In this document: one piece after another, positions 44,491 through 52,978 of the stretch
Layout: every line of letters begins with the position of its first letter
Position numbering within the stretch: position 1 is the first letter of the stretch
DNA from: Aurantimonas sp. 22II-16-19i
Lineage (GTDB): Bacteria; Pseudomonadota; Alphaproteobacteria; Rhizobiales; Rhizobiaceae
Assembly: GCF_002088275.1 (NCBI RefSeq)
Contig: NZ_AQQS01000006.1
Coordinates: 62,001 to 126,000, forward strand
Reading direction: 5' to 3'
DNA: 64,000 bases
The notes under the pieces: generated by a model
The model's database searches: none
What the model saw: only the letters and a program-made list of their open reading frames with translations
Told to the model about the DNA's origin: nothing
Translations under genes and position numbers: made by a program

Positions 44491-46330
44491 TTTTCTGCTT
44501 CCGGGAGATCGTTCTTCCCTCCCGAAGTGGCTTCCTGGCAGTGGCGATGCAAGTCACGGTGAGACAGGCCGTGCCAGGTTCCTTCGCATGGCCGTCGAAG
44601 CCGAGGATCATGTCAGTCCTGCGGCGGCCGGACCATCGGATCTCCACCGCGCGACCATCTTCGTCCGACAAGACTTCGACAGGCGCGCCGCCGCATTCCC
44701 CGTCCTTCAGGAGAGCCGCGATAAGGGTTATGCGTCCGCGGACATAGGCGAACGGTACGTCGAGAACGAAGCGCCCGCCGACTTCAGACATAGCTGACAG
44801 CAAGCGGACGATCGAGCAGTCCAGCGGATCCAGCTTCTTCGCCGGTCCGGCGACGATCGCAACCGAGAACGTGACGTCCTCTGACGCCGGCATCAGGGCT
44901 CGGGCGATTCCTTTCCGGTCTTCGCCTTCGCTTCGGAATAGGCTCGTCAGAGGTTGCAGGGCAATTCCATCCTTGGCCGCCCGGCGTTCACGACGCGGGT
45001 AGCGCAGCGGTCCCTCGTCCTTGCGGTGCCCGTTCCTGGCGACCTCGGCCCGCTCCATCTCCGGTCCCCAGCCTTTGGGCCAGTAGGTGCCTCCGCCGTA
45101 GCCGTCCTTGCCCAGATCGGAGTCCGTCTTGCGTCCCATGAAGCGACGCACTGCCTTCGGCAGTCCCTTGTTCGCGTTGACGGCATCGATCGTCAGGCGG
45201 GGCGGCCGGCCTTCTGCACCGGACGCGAGATGCCGGACGACTTGTGCGAAGCCGTACGGCGGCACGGCGTTGCCGACCTGCCGGTATTGCGCCGTCTTGG
45301 GGCCCGTGAAGACGAAATCGTCAGGAAATCCCTGCAGTCGCGCCCCCTCGCGGATGGTCAGCGCCCGATCCTCGTGAGGATGGGTGAAGCAGCCGGACGT
45401 GATGTTCGCGAAGCCTGCCGAAATGGTGTAGGACGGCGCCTGGTCGTGCAGCCGGCCGTAGAGCGTCGCGTAGTCGGTCATCCTCACGCGGTGGAAGCGC
45501 TCCGGAAGGATGTCCTGGGGGATGTCCTTCCAGCTACCGCCTTGGGGCACCGTCGCGATCCGCGCCCGGTTCAACTCGCTGATTTGCGAACAAGCGTGGT
45601 TCTGCAGTTCGCCGCTCTCGCTCCGGAGCGCCGATTGATAGTCGCTGAGTGGCTCCGACGGATAGGGCAGAGGTGGATGGTTGTCCGGCCGAGCAGGAAG
45701 CGGATAGAGGTCCTCGATCGCCTCTCCCACCGTTCTATAGCGGGGCAGACCGTCGGCTCCGTCTTCCGAGAACATCGGGCGAGGAAAGCTGATCGGGGCG
45801 TCCGAAGTCGTCGCCACGAGGAGAAACCGGTTGCGGAGTTGGGGGAGACCGAAGTCAGCGAAGCTGACGACGTCGGCAGCCACCTGGTATCCGCGACCGG
45901 AGAGAAACTGGAATAGTTCTCTGACGATGGCGAGATTGTTGCCGTAGACGATGCCCGGAACGTTCTCGAGGACGATGTTGCGGGGCTTCAGCCCGAGATC
46001 GATGAATCCGTCGAGCAGGCGGGCGAAATGCACGAAGAGCGCGTTCCGCGGGTCCCCCGGATGGAAGATGCCCATCGTGCTGACCGCCTGGCAGGTAGGC
46101 CCGGCGAAGAACCAGTCGATCGCGGAGATGTCTGCCTTCTCGACGATCCCGGCGGCGGAGACCTCCGCGACGTTTCGGCACTCGACGACCGCGTCCGGAT
46201 GACGTTTCTTGAATGTCTCCGTCGCGTACGCGTTGATGTCCAGCGCCCATCTGACATCGAGGTCGGGAAGCGCCATTGCCGCGCCGGCCGACATGCCTCC
46301 GCAGCCACAGTAAAGGTCGATCGCCTGCAT
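44483..46330 (-). CDS. druM: DNA cytosine-C5 methyltransferase (Druantia DruM)
   Basis: 615-residue C5-methyltransferase, first gene of the operon. Motif I is DLYCGCGGMS near the N-terminus; the catalytic loop reads GPTCQAVS, with Thr in place of the usual second Pro (GPPCQ) but the Cys retained; motif VI is the ENVPG segment; and late motifs QVGNAVPPYGFAQ close the catalytic part. A C-terminal extension of about 200 residues follows, of unknown fold. The start MQAIDLYCG at 46330 is chosen over 46372. In type II Druantia the methylase marks host DNA. Confidence 0.88.
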   Translation of the reverse strand: MQAIDLYCGCGGMSAGAAMALPDLDVRWALDINAYATETFKKRHPDAVVECRNVAEVSAAGIVEKADISAIDWFFAGPTCQAVSTMGIFHPGDPRNALFVHFARLLDGFIDLGLKPRNIVLENVPGIVYGNNLAIVRELFQFLSGRGYQVAADVVSFADFGLPQLRNRFLLVATTSDAPISFPRPMFSEDGADGLPRYRTVGEAIEDLYPLPARPDNHPPLPYPSEPLSDYQSALRSESGELQNHACSQISELNRARIATVPQGGSWKDIPQDILPERFHRVRMTDYATLYGRLHDQAPSYTISAGFANITSGCFTHPHEDRALTIREGARLQGFPDDFVFTGPKTAQYRQVGNAVPPYGFAQVVRHLASGAEGRPPRLTIDAVNANKGLPKAVRRFMGRKTDSDLGKDGYGGGTYWPKGWGPEMERAEVARNGHRKDEGPLRYPRRERRAAKDGIALQPLTSLFRSEGEDRKGIARALMPASEDVTFSVAIVAGPAKKLDPLDCSIVRLLSAMSEVGGRFVLDVPFAYVRGRITLIAALLKDGECGGAPVEVLSDEDGRAVEIRWSGRRRTDMILGFDGHAKEPGTACLTVTCIATARKPLREGRTISRKQKIG

Positions 46331-46494
46331 CGATGTCTTCAACTCATGATACCCGAATCGTCCCTGCAGCATAACCGAGAACGACTTTCGCGATAGCCGA
46401 ATTGAACGGCGCGGTTACGAAAGCGGCAAGCGGTCGATCTTGGTTCTTTCTTTTGCGGATGCGAACGTTCTGGGCGCATGCAGAGGAAACGGTC

Positions 46495-46851
46495 ATGTCC
46501 CATTCCATCGAAGAACGTCCGCTTGAGGTCTATCTCGCGAACGTCGGCAACCCGGATTTCAACGAAGATCCGGGTCATCCGTTACCGCTCACTCGGAGCG
46601 GGTTCTGGTTTCCGGTCGCCGATTTGCGGCACGCGTCGAAGATCTGCGGCCATTACATCTCGACCTTCGACCTCGGGGGCGGAAACTGGGCCGGCGGCGT
46701 GGTGCGTCGCCGCGAAGATCAGACCGCGGTGGCGCGGATCAGCTACAACGGCCGCGCTTGGCGACCGGTGGAGGACAGCCTGCGTGATCGCGAGGAGATG
46801 TCGCTTGGCGAGGACGTGCTCGCCGCGCCGACCGCATCTCCGAGGCCCTGA
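46495..46851 (+). CDS. Hypothetical protein divergent from the Druantia operon
   Basis: 118-residue protein with no recognised family. It begins MSHSIEERPLEVYLANVGNP; aromatic and Gly residues are frequent in the middle (GGNWAGGVV), suggesting a beta-rich small domain. It shares a 164-base promoter region with druM, so the two may be controlled together. A strong hairpin follows its stop. Confidence 0.55.
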   Translation: MSHSIEERPLEVYLANVGNPDFNEDPGHPLPLTRSGFWFPVADLRHASKICGHYISTFDLGGGNWAGGVVRRREDQTAVARISYNGRAWRPVEDSLRDREEMSLGEDVLAAPTASPRP

Positions 46852-46861
46852 AAGGAAAAGG

Positions 46862-46883
46862 CCCGGCGACCGAAGTCGCCGGG
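46862..46883. terminator. Hairpin between converging genes
   Basis: CCCGGCGAC (46862-46870) pairs perfectly with GTCGCCGGG (46875-46883) around a CGAA loop, 11 bases after the 46851 stop and 78 bases before the stop of the convergent 46961 gene. It is followed by AAGTTTC rather than a long U-run, so a factor-independent terminator working on the rightward gene is likely but modest. Confidence 0.6.
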
Positions 46884-46960
46884 AAGTTTCACTCACACAA
46901 GAAAGGCGCGGTCTTTCCCGCCGTCCGCCGCGACGACCCCGCGGCACGGGATTGGCATCC

Positions 46961-48097
46961 TTATAGGGTCGATGCCGGCTTTGCTTCGACTGTCACCCAG
47001 TCGTTCCCGGCTACGATGCCCCAGTTGCCCTCGGCGTTCGGCCGCCGCCAGTATGGCTTGCGCATGCGCGCCAGCAGATCGAGGGCCCTGTCGAATGAAT
47101 CGACCCGTACCTCTTCGCCCTTGGGACCGATCTGGAAGGCGCCGGCCCGACGAAGCCCCGTATGGAAGACGGAGCCGTCTTTCGCGCGAGGGACGCGGAT
47201 CCTGCCCGCCGGGAGGGGTTGGCCGCTGGGAGAAGCCGGCGTCGTGGCGGGGGCGGGTGACGGCGAGGTGTCGGCAGACGCAGGGCGCGGCGTCACCTTC
47301 GGTCTCGTCGTGGGCTTGCATGTCGTCTCGTGCGCCGCTTCCGTCGGCGCCGGCCTGAAGCCTGCGAGCCGGACGGCGGCATCCGCCAGTCGAGCCTTGT
47401 CGCCCTGACGGCCGGCAGCGCGTGCAATCCACTTCTGCTGGTGGCTGATGGACGTGCCGGAGCAATGGGCGATGTGGACGAACGTGATGCGGTCGTCCGC
47501 GTATGCGACCTCGTTGATCCGTCGCAGCCTCGGCCTGACCCGGCCGACCCGGTCGAAGCAGGCCTCGACGTAGTCGTCCTCGTTCGACATCAGGACGACG
47601 AGCCTCAGGCGAGGGGGCAGGTCGCGCAGGAAGGCGTCGACGCAGTTGCCGGCCCAGTCCGTCCCGTCGCGCCGGTTGGCGAGCGCCTTGATGATCTCGC
47701 CCGACTTCGACGGCTTGTCCGAGCCGGCCGGCAGGTGGGAGACGGAGCAGCGGATCAGGGATCCGAACGCGAAGTCGGGCTCGCTCGCGCGAAACAGATG
47801 ATCGAACGATCGGTCCGCCGGCAGCAGACCGAGGCTGCCGAGGCATTCGGCGAGCCGGCCGCGCATGCCGGCGAACGCGATCTCCTCAAAAGGCATCGAA
47901 AGGTTGGGGCCTGTCTGGCGGACCCCTTTCGAGAAGCCGAGGACGAGGATCTTCGGATCCGACGAGCCCCAGGCCATTGGATTGTTCTCGAGGATCCATC
48001 CGTTTTCCTCGATGGACGTTCGGCCCCATTCGGCCTGCCCGGCGAAACAGCGGGCGCACGAGATCCGGCCGTGCGCCGGGAGCGACGACATCGTCAT
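46961..48097 (-). CDS. Unknown protein with a domain shared with its neighbour
   Basis: 378-residue protein in three parts. Residues 1-230 have a Cys pair (CARC) and an alternating strand-helix pattern starting DPKILVLGFSKG that faintly recalls uracil-DNA-glycosylase-type folds; this is weak. A Pro/Thr/Ser-rich linker follows (residues about 250-290). The last 75 residues (DGSVFHTGLRRAGAF to RRPNAEGNWGIV) are clearly homologous to the end of the adjacent 48119-49084 protein. Function unknown. Confidence 0.6.
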   Translation of the reverse strand: MTMSSLPAHGRISCARCFAGQAEWGRTSIEENGWILENNPMAWGSSDPKILVLGFSKGVRQTGPNLSMPFEEIAFAGMRGRLAECLGSLGLLPADRSFDHLFRASEPDFAFGSLIRCSVSHLPAGSDKPSKSGEIIKALANRRDGTDWAGNCVDAFLRDLPPRLRLVVLMSNEDDYVEACFDRVGRVRPRLRRINEVAYADDRITFVHIAHCSGTSISHQQKWIARAAGRQGDKARLADAAVRLAGFRPAPTEAAHETTCKPTTRPKVTPRPASADTSPSPAPATTPASPSGQPLPAGRIRVPRAKDGSVFHTGLRRAGAFQIGPKGEEVRVDSFDRALDLLARMRKPYWRRPNAEGNWGIVAGNDWVTVEAKPASTL

Positions 48098-48118
48098 GGC
48101 AGTTTCCTTTGTCGAAGA

Positions 48119-49084
48119 TCAGTTGCGGGTGAAGGAAGAGCGGAAGCGGTCGACGTGCTCGGTCATTTCGTGGTGCGTCATCCTGGTCCACGAGACGGCC
48201 CGGACGATGCCCCAGTTGCCGTTCGGGTTCGGCCGGCGCCAGGCGGGAAGTGCGAGTCTCTGGAGATGGTCGAGAGCCTCGTCGAAAGTCGGAAACTGCT
48301 TCTCCGCTCCCTTCGCGCCGACCGAGAAGCGGCCGTCTCGCTCGAGGCCGGGATGGAAGATCGTTCCGTCCTGCGCGGCCGGAACAAACCAGACCCGGTC
48401 CTCGACGATCTCCTCGACGGGGGGTGTATCCCGATCCCGATAGGCGCCCTGGGTGCGCCAGACCGAAGGATGGAAGCTGTCGCGGCCCTTCAGCCAATCG
48501 AGCGCCTCCTTGGCGGGGATCTTACCCTCCACCGGCGTCATCGCCCGGTTCGCACCGGACATCAGGTTCCTGAGGCGGCCCTCGGAGATCCCTCCGAAGA
48601 TCGCCAGTGCGGCCGGCTCGATCGGTTCGTCGTGATCGAGCGCCCAGCGCGCCTGGGCGAGCCGGAAGGTGTTCTCGAGATCGGTGTTCTCCATTTCCCA
48701 CGCCCGGAGGGGAGCCCGTGCCATGAAGCCGGCGGCAGTCGCCAGCGTCTCCTCGAGGAAGGCCTCGTGCTCTTCGGGAGTCTTCGAGCGGCCGGTGGCG
48801 ATGCCGCGGTGGGCATACGCGTTCAGCGCCATGAACACCCGGCCAATCGGCCAGTCCATCGGCATGGACTCGTCGAAGTCCTCGGCCCAGGCATCCTCAC
48901 TGCGGATCTGTTCGCCGAGACTGGTCAAGTACGCAGTCATCCCGCGGTTGGCGGCTTCCTCGCCGCCGATCTCCGCGAGGAACCGGCCGCAGGCGCGAAC
49001 GAGCGCCGCGATGTCATGGGGCTCGTAGTCCCGGCCGTGGCCGAAATCGGTCGAAAAGTACTCGGCATGGGGCGCGTCGCTCAT
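48119..49084 (-). CDS. Unknown protein with a domain shared with its neighbour
   Basis: 321-residue protein. The N-terminal half is helical and acidic. Residues about 155-220 (AIFGGISEGRLRNLMS, then IPAKEALDWLKGRDSFHPS) look like a DNA-binding helix-turn-helix followed by a common phage/regulator tail. The last 75 residues match the C-terminus of the 46961-48097 protein (DGTIFHPGLERDGRF, RRPNPNGNWGIV). It is 21 bases upstream of that gene in the same direction, so they form an operon. The start MSDAPHAE at 49084 is preferred over 49135. Confidence 0.6.
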   Translation of the reverse strand: MSDAPHAEYFSTDFGHGRDYEPHDIAALVRACGRFLAEIGGEEAANRGMTAYLTSLGEQIRSEDAWAEDFDESMPMDWPIGRVFMALNAYAHRGIATGRSKTPEEHEAFLEETLATAAGFMARAPLRAWEMENTDLENTFRLAQARWALDHDEPIEPAALAIFGGISEGRLRNLMSGANRAMTPVEGKIPAKEALDWLKGRDSFHPSVWRTQGAYRDRDTPPVEEIVEDRVWFVPAAQDGTIFHPGLERDGRFSVGAKGAEKQFPTFDEALDHLQRLALPAWRRPNPNGNWGIVRAVSWTRMTHHEMTEHVDRFRSSFTRN

Positions 49085-49776
49085 GAATTCATTATCCCGT
49101 GTAATCACATGATCACGATATCGAGATAGATCCACCGAGGATCGCGGTCAAGCGAGGCCGTGAAAAAAACATTGCACGGTGTCACGCTGATGGCGGCGTT
49201 GCTGCCAATCGTTTCGCAAGCGCCCGCGGCGCCGGCCCATCACCCGTGTACCCGCTTGACGTGCCACGGTATTTGTTCCTATTCTGTTCCTGCGGCGACG
49301 GTAGTGAACTGCCGATACACCACGCTGGTTCGAGGCCGCGTTAACCCGAAATCAGCCCTCGTTAACGGAATCGTAGGATCCCGGGGGTTAGCTTCGGAGC
49401 CGTTCCATGCAGACCCCGTGTCAAGGAGCACTTCCTTCAATGACCCGCCTCAGTAGCCATCGACTCCTCAAGTGCATGCGGCTCGTCCGCGTCGCGAAGA
49501 GTCACGGCCAGGCGGTCGAAGTGCGCCGGGTCTAAGGACTCTCCCTCAACCGCGACGATGACGGACCGCAGCCTGCGCCGGGCATGACGCCCGACGTGCG
49601 CGCCGCGTCTCCGCCGTCTTCCTTCTTCTCCCGCAACGCCCGGAATCCGTTCTGAGGCCACGGCTCGCGTCGTGCCCGACGACCTTCTGCGCGCTCTGCG
49701 TCCGCGTCTGCCGACGCCGGCTCCTCAGCCGGCGAACGCTCCCGCTTGCCTGCAACGTCCGTGAAAGGAGAACGCC
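49085..49776. other. Intergenic region upstream of tnsA
   Basis: About 690 bases without a convincing gene. It contains the LexA-like box at 49275-49289 and a pair of CGTTAAC elements near 49340-49368. A 31-codon reading frame at 49440-49535 has a fair ribosome-binding site (AAGGAG) but no other support. A 98-codon frame from 49160 has a hydrophobic start but no family features. Confidence 0.5.
49275..49289. promoter_or_regulatory. Putative LexA (SOS) box upstream of tnsA
   Basis: GTTCCTATTCTGTTC is an exact GTTC-N7-GTTC match to the alphaproteobacterial LexA consensus. It lies in non-coding sequence about 490 bases upstream of the small frame that precedes tnsA. The distance means an additional promoter or a lost gene could be its real target. 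Confidence 0.55.
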
Positions 49777-49974
49777 ATGTGCGCGGACAACATCGCCTTC
49801 CACAATACCTCGAACCGCTTCGGCCACTTCGCTGGGCTGAGCCGTTCGCCGTTCGCGCCTATCCGTGCGGGCCACGCCGGTCGTCGCGCCGGCAACGCCG
49901 GCGAGGGCGCGGGCGTAGCGGCAGGCAAATCGGCCGAAACGGACATGACGACGCTCATCGCCAACGCGGGATAG
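49777..49974 (+). CDS. Short ORF preceding tnsA
   Basis: 65 codons with a good AAAGGAG site eight bases before the ATG. The stop lies five bases before the proposed GTG start of tnsA, so it could serve as a leader peptide for translation of tnsA. The product is Gly/Ala/Arg-rich with no recognised family. Confidence 0.35.
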   Translation: MCADNIAFHNTSNRFGHFAGLSRSPFAPIRAGHAGRRAGNAGEGAGVAAGKSAETDMTTLIANAG

Positions 49975-49979
49975 GCCAG

Positions 49980-50654
49980 GTGCCCCGGATTTCCGACGCC
50001 CGCCGGGCGGCCCCGAAGCAGCGCGGTTCCCAGGTTGGTTTCCACATCGACCACCGGGGGAACGTGCAGATCCGCTTCATGAGCCGGCTCGAGTCCGAGC
50101 AATACGTGCGGCTGTCCGTCCGACCGGACGTCGAGCGGCTCAGGGAGCAGGTTCCGTCCGTCTGGTACGATCCGGACGGGCAAAGCCGGACGCACTGGTT
50201 CGACATCGTGACCGAGACGCCTGACGGCATCCGCATTGCGCAGGCCGTCAAGTACGAGGCCGACGTTCTCGATTCCGGCATCGAGGCCGTGCTGCTTCGG
50301 CTCTCCAGGTCCGCGTCTGACCCGGCCAACATCGGGGCCGATGGTCGTCCTTTCGCGAACGAGTACCGCATCCTCGACGAGCGCACGGTCTGCGGGGTCG
50401 TCGTCTACAACGCGGAACTCATCCAGCGCTTCCTGGGTGACCGCGACCACCAGGCCGTCGCCGCCGTCCGCGCGTGGCTGCGCGATGCCCCGGCCGATTT
50501 TCCGCTCGACGCGGCGAAGGCGGTGGACGGGCTCGGGTTCCGCGGCATGCGGGCTCTCGTGGCGCTCCTCGCGTCGGGAGAGGTCGTCCTGCGCGGGCAC
50601 GAGCGTATCGAACCGGTCACCATCTTCGTCAATCGCCTGTTCAATTCTCGGTAG
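49980..50654 (+). CDS. tnsA: TnsA-like transposon endonuclease subunit
   Basis: 224-residue TnsA-type PD-(D/E)xK nuclease. In Tn7, TnsA cuts the 5' ends while TnsB cuts the 3' ends, giving cut-and-paste transposition. The conserved series is visible: Glu in MSRLESEQYV, Asp in THWFDIVTETPDG, and Q-x-x-K in IAQAVKYE. A winged-helix-like C-terminal half follows (LGFRGMRALVALLASGEV). The start is uncertain; a GTG at 49980 gives the shortest sensible N-terminus. First of four co-directional genes. Confidence 0.75.
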   Translation: MPRISDARRAAPKQRGSQVGFHIDHRGNVQIRFMSRLESEQYVRLSVRPDVERLREQVPSVWYDPDGQSRTHWFDIVTETPDGIRIAQAVKYEADVLDSGIEAVLLRLSRSASDPANIGADGRPFANEYRILDERTVCGVVVYNAELIQRFLGDRDHQAVAAVRAWLRDAPADFPLDAAKAVDGLGFRGMRALVALLASGEVVLRGHERIEPVTIFVNRLFNSR

Positions 50655-50701
50655 ATAGCGTGGGGCGTATCCCGCCCCACGCGCCTCCGCTGGAGATCGT
50701 C

Positions 50702-52975
50702 ATGAGTCAGATCGTCCCCGTCCGTCACTGGCGCTTCGGCCGCGCCGACCGGATCGTCTTCGAAGGCAGGGCCTTCCGCTACATCGGGAAGAAGAACCGG
50801 ACGCACATCCTCCAGCGGGTCGAAGGCGACTTCATGGAGGACGACTACCTGCTCCTCTCCGACCGGCAGGTGTCGGCGGCCATCGAAACGAACCGTCTGC
50901 GCTACGACACCGACCATTTCTCCCGCCAGGTGCGCATGCTGCGCGCCCGCTTCGACACGAGCCGGATCGACGACCTCGACGCCGTCGCGCGCATGCAGCT
51001 TCTCTGGCGTTACGAGTGGGTCCGCGAGGCGCGGAATCTGATCGCCATGAATGGAAACGGCGTCCCCGAGATCGGGCGCACCGGCAGAGGGCTCGATCTT
51101 GCGGTCGCGCACCTGAGCGACCGGATGGAGAACTGGTTCGAAGAGGCCTTCCGGGACCTTATTCCCGATCTGCGGACGAAGGACTATCCCGCCGTGCCTG
51201 CGGGCTCGACGCTCTACGCGTGGATCCGCCGCTACGAGGACGCGGGCCTGCGCATCGAGGGGCTGCGCGACGCCCGCGAGCGTTGCGGCCGCGGCGGGCA
51301 ACTCCACGAGGACGTCCTTGAGATCATCAGGCGGCGGGTCGAGGAATACCGTTCGGCGCTGAACCCGCGCAAGGCCGAGATCGTCCGGCGCGTGCACGAC
51401 GACATTTGGCAACTCAACCGGACGACGGGCAGCCACCACGCAATGACGTCGCCGCGGATCGTCCGCGAACACATCGAGCGGCTCGACCAGTTCCTCGTCG
51501 ATGCGGCGCGCCAAGGGTGCGACAAGGCGATCAACCGGCACGCAGGCGTCGGCCGCGGCGTCGTCGTGGACCGACTGCTCCAGCGTATCGAGATGGACGA
51601 CTGGGAGTTCGACCTGCAGGTCCTTCTTTGCACGGCGGCGGAGTACGAGAACGCCACACCGGCGCAGCTGCGACAGATCCAGCGCGTGCGTCCCACGGCG
51701 AGCGTCGCCATCGACGCCTATTCGCGCACCATCGTCGGCTTCCATCTGTCGCCCTATCCGCCATCCAGCGCCGGCAGCATCGCGTGCCTGCGCTCCGTGA
51801 TGGTCGACAAGACCCCACTCGCGGAACTGGCCGGCTGCGGGCGTCGCGACAGCCGCGACCCGGTTTGGAGAATGTTCGGCCGCCCGGAGACGATCGTCAC
51901 CGACGGCGGGCCCGCCTTCGACTCGACATTCGACGACGTCGGCCGGGCCTGCGGGTCGAACCGCTCCGTTCCGGAGAAGGACCCGCGGCTGCGCGGGCGG
52001 ATCGAGCGTTGGTTTGGCACGCTCCAGGACGGTCTGCTGCACAATTTCTCGGGCCGGACCTTCGCCAATTCCGTCGAGCGCGGCGACTACGATTCCGAGA
52101 GCCAGGCGAGCCTGACCTTCGAGGAACTTTACATCGCCTGCGTCCGCTACATCGTCGACGACTACCATCGCGCCCAGCATTCCGGGCTGATGGGGCGCAG
52201 TCCCGCGAACTTCTGGCAGGACGCGCTCGAGAACGACTGGAAGGGCGTCACCGCCTTCGCGACCCCAGAAGAGATGCGCTACGCCTTCACGGTGCGACAT
52301 CTCCGTCGTCCGTCGACCGAGGGTATCCGGTTCCTGAACCTGCAGTACTGGTCGGAAGAGTTCGACATCATCCGGCCGGCGCTCGAGGGAGGCCCCGCCG
52401 TGTGTCGTGTCGATCCGCTCGATCTGTCCTCGATCCTTGTCGATCTGCCCGACCGGCTGCGGAAGGATCCTCGATACGAGAAGGGCCCCGGCTTCCTCGT
52501 CGTCCCCCACAAGGGTCCGTTGCCCGACTTGATCCGGAATGATCCCACGCTCGAGAACTGGGTTCAGGCCAACGCGATGCTGCGGGAGATCGTCGCCGAG
52601 GAAGCCGAGGAGGAGCGGCCGATCCGCGTGGCCGCCCGCAAGGATCTCTGGAGCACCGGACAACACGCGATGGAGCGGGCAGGGGTTCTGCGGAACCACG
52701 AACTGACCGCCGAGATGCTGAAGCGTTTCCAGGACCGGCTCGACCGCAAGCGCCGGAACGCCGCGCGAAATCCGGCCGACCGGAAGAAGACCGATGCGGC
52801 TCCTCACGGGCGCTCGGTTGCGACAGCAGATCGCGGTCCCCTTTCTTCCGGAACGCAGAAGACGGCGAAGCGGCCGAAGCCCGCCGCTCCGCGCAAGCCG
52901 GCCGGCAAGGCCGCACATCGGCAGATGTTCTCGCCCGAGGGCGGGAACGATCCCGACGACATCAAGGTGGAATGA
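50702..52975 (+). CDS. tnsB: TnsB-like DDE transposase
   Basis: 757-residue Mu/TnsB-family transposase that binds the element ends and joins their 3' ends to target DNA. The integrase-core catalytic triad is intact: Asp299 in RIEMDDWEFDL, Asp401 in VTDGGPAF and Glu435 in GRIERWFG. The conserved AIDAYSRTIVGF strand lies between. An N-terminal helical region supplies DNA binding and a basic C-terminal tail (Arg/Lys/Pro-rich, last 100 residues) probably contacts TnsC. Starts 47 bases after tnsA. Confidence 0.9.
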   Translation: MSQIVPVRHWRFGRADRIVFEGRAFRYIGKKNRTHILQRVEGDFMEDDYLLLSDRQVSAAIETNRLRYDTDHFSRQVRMLRARFDTSRIDDLDAVARMQLLWRYEWVREARNLIAMNGNGVPEIGRTGRGLDLAVAHLSDRMENWFEEAFRDLIPDLRTKDYPAVPAGSTLYAWIRRYEDAGLRIEGLRDARERCGRGGQLHEDVLEIIRRRVEEYRSALNPRKAEIVRRVHDDIWQLNRTTGSHHAMTSPRIVREHIERLDQFLVDAARQGCDKAINRHAGVGRGVVVDRLLQRIEMDDWEFDLQVLLCTAAEYENATPAQLRQIQRVRPTASVAIDAYSRTIVGFHLSPYPPSSAGSIACLRSVMVDKTPLAELAGCGRRDSRDPVWRMFGRPETIVTDGGPAFDSTFDDVGRACGSNRSVPEKDPRLRGRIERWFGTLQDGLLHNFSGRTFANSVERGDYDSESQASLTFEELYIACVRYIVDDYHRAQHSGLMGRSPANFWQDALENDWKGVTAFATPEEMRYAFTVRHLRRPSTEGIRFLNLQYWSEEFDIIRPALEGGPAVCRVDPLDLSSILVDLPDRLRKDPRYEKGPGFLVVPHKGPLPDLIRNDPTLENWVQANAMLREIVAEEAEEERPIRVAARKDLWSTGQHAMERAGVLRNHELTAEMLKRFQDRLDRKRRNAARNPADRKKTDAAPHGRSVATADRGPLSSGTQKTAKRPKPAAPRKPAGKAAHRQMFSPEGGNDPDDIKVE

Positions 52976-52978
52976 TCC

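Noticed and set aside
33467-46330. Calling the helicase/methylase operon DISARM
   Set aside because: No phospholipase-D-type DrmC and no separate DrmA plus DrmB are present. One giant DUF1998 helicase with a C5-methylase and two large unknown proteins fits type II Druantia better.
33467-46330. BREX assignment
   Set aside because: No PglZ phosphatase, BrxC ATPase or PglX adenine methylase is seen.
49160-49456. 98-codon frame with a hydrophobic start upstream of tnsA
   Set aside because: There is no clear ribosome-binding site and no conserved pattern, and it runs over the LexA-like box. It is more likely non-coding.
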